Assembly (NCBI GenBank): GCA_010015805.1
Contig: ML978133.1
Span: 558,001-622,000 of the forward strand
Length of the DNA: 64,000 bases
DNA from: Rhizodiscina lignyota
Taxonomy: Eukaryota; Ascomycota; Dothideomycetes; Aulographales; Rhizodiscinaceae
Reading direction: 5' to 3'
How positions within the stretch are numbered: the stretch's first letter is position 1; each line of letters starts with the position of its first letter. Under the pieces are notes generated by a model, which worked only from the letters and a program-made list of their open reading frames with translations, did not search any database and had not been told where the DNA came from. The position numbers and the translations under genes were made by a program. Positions 57,086-64,000 of the stretch are shown here, piece after piece.

Positions 57086-57482
57086 CTTCGAAATGGCGGG
57101 GTTCTTGTTGGTTCCGGTTTCGCTCACGTGGGAGTTTGTGGTAGTATATGTTCGAGAGTTTTTCAAAAAAAAGAGCAATCATCACAATATTAGTCGAATA
57201 ACATGTGGAGAGGCTTCTAGACAAATCTTTTGGCTCGCGGCATACAACGGAAAGACAGGTCAGCCCCTCGGAACCACGTATCGGAACGAGGAACCAAGAG
57301 TTCGGAACACGCCACATGGCCAGCAAAGAGTAGTCTCGGTGTTTTGGCAGCCGCTGCATCCATTGAGAGCAGGATAGGTGTTGTCATTACATTTACGAGT
57401 ACTGACAGCCTTATTCCGCGTCTCGCCTCTCTGCTCGATCACTCTGTTCCAGTCGATACGTAACTCGTCCAGTCCGGCTTCA
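57086..57482. promoter_or_regulatory. Divergent promoter region, FAD monooxygenase / HSL-type esterase
   Basis: 397 bp between the start codons of two cluster enzymes. Paired CGG-type half sites would be expected for the Zn2Cys6 regulator. CGG triplets are present (for example at 57237 and 57416) but no convincing inverted pair stands out. Confidence 0.4.
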
Positions 57483-58524
57483 ATGGCTCCACTTACAATC
57501 GAAACCCCGCATGTCGCCGCGGAAGTCCTTGAGCAGCGCAATAGCTTGTTAGACAAATTCGAAAAAGGCAGCTCACAGCAACCTCAGGTGCTTCGAGATG
57601 CTGACGCGGCAGCATACCGAAAGATGAGAGCGGAAGGTACCAACGGCTTTGTTCCACCACGCTTCTTACCGGAAGCTGAGAATATCACAATTCGAACTCG
57701 AGATGAGCAGGAAATGAAGTTGAGAATTGTACGACCGACATCTGGAAAGTCACATGGGTGTTTTCTTCATTTTCATGCAGGTAAATATCACTCTCTTCCT
57801 ACTGTATCGGCACATCAATAACATAGAACTAGGCTCCTTGGTATTCGGAAGTGCAGCCGGACAGGACTTTTACCTCGCTCGACTAGCAAATGACCTCGGA
57901 CTCACAGCAGTGTCGGTCGACTATCGCCTGGCACCCGAATATCCGTTCCCAAAAAGCCAGGAGGATAGCGTAGACGCAGCCCTCTTCGCACTATCATCAG
58001 CAGGAATCGAGAAACTGGGCGGACCTCTGCGCCTCCTAGTAGGAGAATCTGCCGGAGCATATCTGGCCGTTAGGGTTGCTCTCTCTCTTCGAGATCATCA
58101 TAACGTGCCTGTGGCGCACAAGCTTGCCGGCCTGATCTGCAGTTATGGCACTTACGATTTGTCCTACACACCATCACTGCTAAGCCATACTCGAAATATC
58201 ATTGTGAATCGCGAAAATCTACAACTCTGCACTGAAGCCGCGTTCCCAAAACTGTCAACAATGGACCGCAGAGATGCCAAGTACTCGCCACTGTACGCTG
58301 ATCTCCGCAACATGCCACCGGCACTATTTCTCTGTGGCACGGAAGATCCTTTCATCGACGACAATGTATTCATGGCTTCGAAATGGAGCTTGGTAGGAAA
58401 TCATGCGGAGCTCAAGCTCATTCCAGGCGCTGGGCATGCTTTCACTTTGATTCCAGCAGGAGAGGTCCAAAATGCGGGCTTGTCTGAGATTGTAAAATTC
58501 GCAAAGGCTCTCCTGCTGTTGTGA
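57483..58524 (+). CDS. Alpha/beta hydrolase fold-3 esterase (hormone-sensitive-lipase type)
   Basis: Exons 57483-57780 and 57833-58524 encode 329 residues. HSL-type esterases cleave small carboxyl esters. LHFHAGSLVFGSA (95-107) sits where HGGG normally lies and is restored by splicing; HFHAG is a modest variant of the oxyanion motif. Then come VDYRLAPEYPFPK (128-140), the nucleophile GESAG with Ser172, LFLCGTEDPFID giving Asp271, and GAGHAF giving His301, so the triad is complete. No signal peptide, which points to an intracellular enzyme. It lies between two flavin monooxygenases, one of them Baeyer-Villiger type, which fits hydrolysis of the ester such an enzyme makes. The frame is open from an ATG at 57378, so the start could be earlier. 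Confidence 0.9.
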
Positions 58525-58965
58525 AAATACACTAGAACAAAGAATCTAGAGAGTGACAGTATTGACAGTCGCCCTTCATAAAGTGTCTCTCTCAAGGCGA
58601 ATCTGTTCAGATCTACAACCGCACCTTAATAATGTGACTCGTCAACTTTAATGTAAGTTACGAGGAAAGGACTGCGCAAGCGCAAGACTTCGACTCGCAT
58701 AAACGACACCACGTATCAGGATGGTGTTCAGCCGACACTCAAGAGGTGTGTGCCCAGGCTCCACTCGGTTGAAGGGAGAATAGACGGCTTCTGTTGCTGC
58801 AGGAAATACCAATCCCGAATTCCGAAGGAATTTCATCGGCACTGAAGCAAGGTCTAGACACGGCAGAGCATGTGCGGTGATTGATCTAGAAGTCCACAAT
58901 TGACGTCAATAAAGCTACCTTCATTAGGCCCCAAGGATTGATGAACGTGTGCAGAAAACCTCAAG
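58525..58965. other. Intergenic region, esterase to Baeyer-Villiger gene
   Basis: 441 bp holding the esterase 3' end and the promoter of the next, same-strand gene. Nothing else seen. Confidence 0.5.
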
Positions 58966-60903
58966 ATGAATTCCATCGCAATGCGACCGGCGCCATTTGC
59001 TTGTTCGGACGAGCCAGCTCGCCAGCCGCGACGGATGCGGATCGTGTGCATTGGAGCTGGCATGTCAGGTATTGCCGCCTCGTATAAGTTCCAGAGGCAG
59101 ATGGAGAACGCCGAGTTTGTGATATACGAGAAGAATGAGGAAGTCTCCGGAACGTGGTGGGAAAATAGATACAAGGGTTGCGCGTGTGATTTGCCAGCAC
59201 ACTCGTACACATTTTCCTGGGAGGGAAATCCAAATTGGTCGAGATTGTGAGTCAGTCTGACAGATGATATAATGGAAGAATGAGCTAATGAGGAAGAAAA
59301 GCTACGCTGGAGCTGAAGAAATATTCGAATATTACAAAGGATGTGCTGAGAGGTGGGGTTGTATGAAGTTCATCAAGCTTAAACATAGAGTCACCTCCGC
59401 AACATGGAATGAGTCTTCTTCAACATGGAAGCTATTAATCGAGAATCGTAGCGGAGAGAATGTGGAGGATGAGGGCAATGTGCTTATTAGCGCGACGGGT
59501 GTCCTCAAGTACGTGCACGCGAACAACCCCTGGATAACGCGAAGCTGACACGTCTTAAGTCAGTGGCGGTGGCCGTCAATCGAAGGCTTGCATGACTTTG
59601 GCGGCAAGTTGATGCATTCAGCCCGATGGGATGATAGTTTTGAGTTTCATGGAAAGAGGGTTGCTGTTATTGGAGCAGGCTCGTCGGCTATTCAGATCGT
59701 ACCAGCGATCCAGGGCGGTACGACCACTCTCATCCGTGTTGATGTGATTTTCTGGCTAACGAAGACTAGACGTTTCCCAAGTGATCAGCTTCATACGGTC
59801 GTCAACATGGATCACAGCCGAGTTCGCAGAGCAAATGGCTTCAAATGGACGGGAAACGATCTACACTCCCGAGGAAATCGAGCGCTTCAACACAGACAAG
59901 GCGTACTTCCTCGAGTATCGGAAAAGGCTAGCAAGAGGTGCCACCATTTCGTACGATGTTTACCGTAAAGATTCAGCTTTGCAGAAGAATGCGGTCGAGA
60001 GAAACAAGAAGGCTATGCGCGAGAGGCTCAGCAACCGTTCCGATCTTTGCGAGAAAGTGATACCCTCCTTTGAAGTCGGCTGTAGACGGCTGACACCTGG
60101 AAGCGGCTACCTTGAAGCATTGGCTGCGGACAACTCCAAAGTCGTCTTTGACACTATCGAACGTGTGAACGAAACTGGCATCGTGACGAAAGATGGAAGC
60201 CAATATGATGTTGATGCCATTGTCTGTGCCACAGGCTTTGATGTCTCTCAAAAGCCCGCCTTTCCAGTTATGGGACGCAACGGCGTTGATCTTCGCAATT
60301 TTTGGAAAGACGCACCTATTCACTACTTATCGGTGGCAGTGCCGGATTTTCCGAATTACTTCAGTATGGTTATCTGAGAAATCCACATTCGTCTACGGAG
60401 CAGGTCGCTGACTATGTAATGTTTCAGTTGTCGGGGGCCCGAATAGTACCATCTCGAACGGCTCGTTGATATACGGCCTTGAAGCAGCGATCGACTACGC
60501 CTTCAAGTGCACACGAAAGATGCAGGAGGAAGGTATATCGAGCATGACTGTCCGAAGGGGGCCGACGGATGAGTTTCTCGAATACAGAGATGCCTTGATG
60601 CAACGGATGGTGTGGAGTGGAAGCTGTCGAAGTTGGTAAGATATGCAGCCGCTCTCCGTGCTCTGCTTCTAACAGATCTCATGCAGGTACAAGAATGGCA
60701 AGGTTGACGGGCCGGTAACTGGGCCTTGGTGTGGCTCTACCATGCACTACCGCCAAACTTTGAATGAACCCCGCTGGGAGGACTACGATATTCGATATAT
60801 CGGGAAGAATCGGTTTGCGTACCTGGGGATGGGAAGGATTAGAGGAGAACTTGAAGGAAACGACATGGCCTCCATATTGACTGATCACAGTCTCGAAAGT
60901 TAA
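58966..60903 (+). CDS. Baeyer-Villiger flavin monooxygenase
   Basis: Exons 58966-59246, 59302-59508, 59560-59717, 59770-60363, 60428-60635 and 60687-60903 encode 554 residues. Baeyer-Villiger enzymes insert oxygen next to a ketone to give an ester or lactone, using FAD and NADPH. The first Rossmann motif is GAGMSG at 30-35, then YEKNEEVSGTWWENRYKGCACD. The class fingerprint FxGxxxHxxxW(P/D) is present as FGGKLMHSARWD at 176-187, directly before the NADPH motif VIGAGSSA. FIRSSTWIT, ATGFD and VGGPNSTISNGSL are the later conserved blocks. Five introns are needed and each junction rebuilds a conserved string. The length and WY ending (SWYKNGKVDGPVTGPWCGST) match fungal type I enzymes acting on steroids, terpenes or linear ketones. 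Confidence 0.92.
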
Positions 60904-61348
60904 AAGACCCAATGGCCACAGGAGGTACAAAACATACTGGGAAAGTCCCTTCCGCCTCGATTGCTAGTTTGTGTTCTACCAGCGTGAATGTCAAAGGTTG
61001 TGTCCATGTACGCAATAAACGCGATCGGTAAACAGAACCATCGAGCTTCAGACATAAAACAAACCCACAGCAAATGGGAATCAATAATGCAGCTATTACA
61101 TCGGGAACTTGTGGGGTGTTCGCTCGGCCTCAGCGCCCTTTGCCGTGTATCCCACACCACCCGCACTGAGCTTTCTTCCCTCAATCAAATCTTTTCAATC
61201 ATGATTGACAGAATTTCAAATACTGAGATTTTAAGAGCAATACAATGAGTGTCATGAACCCAATTAAGTACCAAGTGCGCATTGTATGGAGTTGACGAAC
61301 AAGGAGCAAAGTGACGACATCCCATTGCATTTGTAGATATTCCAAAAT
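60904..61348. other. Convergent intergenic region
   Basis: 445 bp between the stops of the Baeyer-Villiger gene and the cleavage oxygenase gene. No supported feature. Confidence 0.55.
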
Positions 61349-62965
61349 CTACTGCCAGTTGATGTTCCCATTCGTGCCATTCTGACTATTCTTCGCCATA
61401 TCCCAGCCTTTGCCGGAGAGCTTTATGTTCGTGGGCTCCCGAACCAGTGACTTGTCGTTGAGTTCTTTCGCATCAACCCAATTTCCATGAATCTGTGGTC
61501 TCAGACGAAGGGGCAGGTCCGCAACTGCAACAGGTCGGCTAAAGTCCTGCGTGTCAATGAACACAACGTGGCTGGTGTTGACGTCTCGTCGCTCGACCAT
61601 GAACATTATCCAGCCATCTCCTTCAGGGGCATCATCGTGACGGGGTACGAACACTGGCTCCTGGCAGTAGCAGTTCTCACCTGGCCAGTATAATTTCCTT
61701 TCCCCGGTGCGCGTGTTGATCATAGCCACGGCGTTGAGGGACGTGTAGATGTTCTTGTTGTTGTCGCTGTGGCCGGGATGGAAGACGTTCATGAATATAA
61801 TCTCGTACTTTTTTGACATGAAGCGCTCGTCGATTCTCGGAAACTCGTTCGGAATATCCACCAGGACCTTTGGTTCAGCGATCTCGCTGCCAGTTGGGGC
61901 AGACGGATCGATTTCATACCGGACCAAGTCCACCACTGCTTCCTTCTTCGGTCTCCGACCATCTTCGGCTGGAAAGAACGGGAAGATGTTGTCGTGCGCG
62001 CGGGTTGTCTCGACATAAATCTTCCCGTTCTCTTCCCAGCCTGATGCAGTGTGACTGTGCATGCAGTTCTTGTTGTAATTGTAAACTCGGTATTCGCCTG
62101 GCTTCCAGCCCGCAGGGGGTTGATTCGGGCGTCGCGGGATTACGATGAAGGTTGATGGGAGGTCGTAGTTGTATGTAAAGTGATGTCCACCAGCCTTCAT
62201 CCGGTCCACGCTCGCCTCGAATGGCCAAAGAAGTAGAGTGATGAAGTTCTCACTTAGCGCCATGTCGTGTATGAACGTGACATGCGGAGACTTGACCCAG
62301 ATCTCGTTGTGCACCTTTCCATCTCGGTCTATGGAATATGCAACGACGTCATCTGATCCTGGGCCCTTTGCTTCGTATCCAAAAGTCACCAATTCGTTGG
62401 TGAACGGGTCAATTTTGGGGTGGGCTGTAAAGGCTTTGGAATCTACTTGATCTCCATACGGGTCGTACTCCAGCGTCTCCAATGTGTCAGGGTCCATGGA
62501 ATAACAGTTCGCAGACTCCCTCAGAACGAGGAGGCGCTTGTTCCAGTGAATGATGTTTGTCTGTGCCGTAGAGTCGACCACGCCACGGACACATGGATGG
62601 TCGGACCAAGGATTCTTGAACAACCCAAACAGGCTCCTGCGCGCACGTCGCTCGACCAAGTAGCGCTCAGTCTCGACATATTTGATCTTGAAGTCTACTC
62701 GTCCGTCTTTGATGCGGAAGGCGGTGACAACGCCATGACCATCAATCGGGCTTTGTTTGTTATGGGGCGGAGTGAATGGGTCTTGCGCAACCCGGTAAAA
62801 GGTCCCTTCAATCTGTGAAGGAATCGTCCCGCGGACGATAACATCGCCAATCTCTCCTTCCAAGCGCACTGGAGGGTTCTTGCCGCTCAAGTCTATGGTA
62901 TTAGACCATTTCGACCCAAGCTCCTCCGTCCCAGTCAGTGGCTTGGTAACGAAATCCATTTCCAA
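61349..62965 (-). CDS. Carotenoid/stilbene cleavage oxygenase (RPE65 family)
   Basis: Single exon, 538 residues. These non-haem iron enzymes split a C=C bond with O2, making two carbonyl products from carotenoids, apocarotenoids or stilbenes such as lignostilbene and resveratrol. The seven-bladed propeller holds Fe(II) with four histidines. The candidates are His182 (TAHPKID), His233 (FIHDMAL), His303 or His305 (MHSHTASGW) and His493 (QIHGNW). Second-shell glutamates are probably Glu380 (RIDERF) and Glu436 (CQEPVF). GTFYRVAQDPFTPP and DGHGVVTAF form the N-terminal blade. No transit peptide or signal. An alternative start is two codons inside (MDF). It lacks an obvious hydrophobic membrane patch at the N-terminus. 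Substrate class cannot be decided by eye. Confidence 0.93.
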   Translation of the reverse strand: MEMDFVTKPLTGTEELGSKWSNTIDLSGKNPPVRLEGEIGDVIVRGTIPSQIEGTFYRVAQDPFTPPHNKQSPIDGHGVVTAFRIKDGRVDFKIKYVETERYLVERRARRSLFGLFKNPWSDHPCVRGVVDSTAQTNIIHWNKRLLVLRESANCYSMDPDTLETLEYDPYGDQVDSKAFTAHPKIDPFTNELVTFGYEAKGPGSDDVVAYSIDRDGKVHNEIWVKSPHVTFIHDMALSENFITLLLWPFEASVDRMKAGGHHFTYNYDLPSTFIVIPRRPNQPPAGWKPGEYRVYNYNKNCMHSHTASGWEENGKIYVETTRAHDNIFPFFPAEDGRRPKKEAVVDLVRYEIDPSAPTGSEIAEPKVLVDIPNEFPRIDERFMSKKYEIIFMNVFHPGHSDNNKNIYTSLNAVAMINTRTGERKLYWPGENCYCQEPVFVPRHDDAPEGDGWIMFMVERRDVNTSHVVFIDTQDFSRPVAVADLPLRLRPQIHGNWVDAKELNDKSLVREPTNIKLSGKGWDMAKNSQNGTNGNINWQ

Positions 62966-63359
62966 ACTGTTTCGTGAATTAGCAGTAAAGATGTGGAAAA
63001 TTATGCTTTAGAAGATATTTGAGTTGCAAATTGGCGATACTGAAAGCGTATCCCTTTATCTGTGAAGCTGCTTATTGGAATTTAAGTGGCCGTGTCGGAA
63101 ACTTCGGCTTTCACAATATTCAATTTCCGACGGAATAAACAGAGTAAATACCAGCTTACCCTATGGACTCTGATGGAAGTATGAACAACCCATGAGGTAA
63201 AAATCCTACGAGGAAGCAGTCAGTAAATGGAGAGCGGCGGATCGTGGCCACTTACAGCGGATATCACACCTACCTGCCAGTACGTGCATCGTAAGCAGCT
63301 TGCAAAGCCTCCGACAAGGGTCAGAATGCGATAAGGTAATACTTTACAACTACCTCCAA
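62966..63359. other. Promoter region of the cleavage oxygenase gene
   Basis: 394 bp between two minus-strand genes. It is A/T-rich near the oxygenase start. No coding frame. Confidence 0.5.
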
Positions 63360-63836
63360 CTATGAGAAAAGTCCCTCCGTGTCCTCCCCAATAGCGAAAA
63401 ACTTCCTGAGATGCTGTTTCGCAACACGCCATCCCTCCGGCGTCCTCCTATACTCAAACCGATAAGGCCCACCCCAACAATAATTCGCTTCTGGCTTCTT
63501 GACATCGGGGGTGACATAGAGCGTGAGATATGCCGTCGCTGTCGCAGTATCTGAGCCATCAACCTCAAAGTGGAGGTTGGTAATGCTGTGGATCACCCCT
63601 TGGAACACTTCTTCGCACGACGCGGCTTTTGCAATCTCTGCACGGCCACGTTTGGGGCCCCAGTTTTCGACTTCCATGACACCGTCTTCGGTATAAGTGT
63701 TTGCGAACGCTTCCCAGTGGTGGTTGTCGACTTCTGTACAGTAGCGGTTCATGAGCGTCCAGAGGGCGTCCTTGTCCTCGAGGATTTGGAGGCGCTTTTG
63801 CATATCCTCGATCGTTTTCGCTAGGTTGGCGTCCAT
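63360..63836 (-). CDS. SnoaL-like / NTF2-fold protein
   Basis: Single exon, 158 residues. The SnoaL-like domain is a small cone-shaped alpha+beta barrel found in dehydratases, cyclases and isomerases of aromatic pathways (scytalone dehydratase, polyketide cyclases, dehydrochlorinase-like proteins). The N-terminal helix is MQKRLQILEDKDALWTLMNRYCTEVDNHHWEAFANTYTEDGVMEV; its YCxxxDxxxWxxxxxxYxxDG pattern is the usual start. VIHSITNLHFEVDGSDTATATAYL and YRFEYRRTPEGWRVAKQHLR form the sheet. His39/His40 and Asp37 could be catalytic. The length is typical. Only 98 bp separates its start from the start of the next plus-strand gene. Confidence 0.88.
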   Translation of the reverse strand: MDANLAKTIEDMQKRLQILEDKDALWTLMNRYCTEVDNHHWEAFANTYTEDGVMEVENWGPKRGRAEIAKAASCEEVFQGVIHSITNLHFEVDGSDTATATAYLTLYVTPDVKKPEANYCWGGPYRFEYRRTPEGWRVAKQHLRKFFAIGEDTEGLFS

Positions 63837-63934
63837 TTTGATGATAAGAATATATTCCAGCTAAGTTTCTGGCAACTGAAGGGAATGAAACTGTACAGGA
63901 AGCCCCCGTTAAAGAACTCTAGTTCAGGCTACAA

Positions 63935-64000
63935 ATGGATTCTCAGTCCCCGCAGCTTGGTATCAAAACCTCGGACTCTACCGAGGAGAATGAGGAGAAC
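63935..64000 (+). CDS. Start of an unidentified gene (runs off the right edge)
   Basis: An ATG at 63935 opens 22 codons to the window end: polar and acidic (MDSQSPQLGIKTSDSTEENE…). It is preceded by C/T-rich leader sequence and is divergent from the SnoaL-like gene. Such an acidic, Ser-rich cytosolic tail is common at the N-terminus of fungal MFS transporters and would fit a cluster transporter, but this is a guess from context. Confidence 0.4.
   Translation, partial: MDSQSPQLGIKTSDSTEENEEN

Overview
The window is genomic DNA of a filamentous ascomycete (Pezizomycotina). Genes are dense on both strands and interrupted by short GT-AG introns, mostly 45-65 nt and some with a CTAAC-type branch site. 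The products are typical of filamentous fungi: a Zn2Cys6 regulator, a SUV39/Clr4-type histone methyltransferase, GATOR1/SEACIT NPR3 and an RSC7/SWP82 chromatin subunit. A Dothideomycete is my best guess, but that rests on overall style and not on a marker gene. Exon structures were built by hand. Every multi-exon model has GT-AG borders and keeps one frame, and the total length of each is a multiple of three.

Layout, 0-50 kb (housekeeping): the 5' part of an amidohydrolase (-, runs off the left edge); GID4 E3-ligase receptor (+); an unassigned stretch; TRM8 tRNA m7G methyltransferase (+) convergent with RRP1/Nop52 (-); an AT-rich block resembling repeat-induced point mutation (RIP); an H3K9 methyltransferase with a divergent chromodomain (+); a LARP1-type La protein (+); tubulin cofactor E (-); RSC7/SWP82 (-); a 5.5-kb stretch without a certain gene; PRP11/SF3A2 (-) divergent from TEX1/THOC3 (+); TRM11 (-) divergent from COX19 (+); a bHLH factor (-); SFT2 (+); NPR3 (-) divergent from VPS25 (+); a six-BRCT Rtt107/Brc1 protein (-); a peroxisomal LPX1-like hydrolase ending in SKL (+).

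Layout, 51-64 kb (accessory cluster): MmgE/PrpD protein (+), Zn2Cys6 regulator (-), salicylate-hydroxylase-like FAD monooxygenase (-), HSL-type esterase (+), Baeyer-Villiger monooxygenase (+), carotenoid/stilbene cleavage oxygenase (-), SnoaL-like protein (-) and the first 22 codons of another gene (+) that leaves the window. One regulator, four oxidative or hydrolytic enzymes that can act in series, and two small-acid or NTF2-fold enzymes suggest a catabolic or secondary-metabolite pathway. A plausible order is double-bond cleavage to a ketone or aldehyde, Baeyer-Villiger conversion of the ketone to an ester, ester hydrolysis, then aromatic hydroxylation. This is the most likely undescribed system here.

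No tRNA, rRNA, CRISPR array or intact transposable element was recognised.
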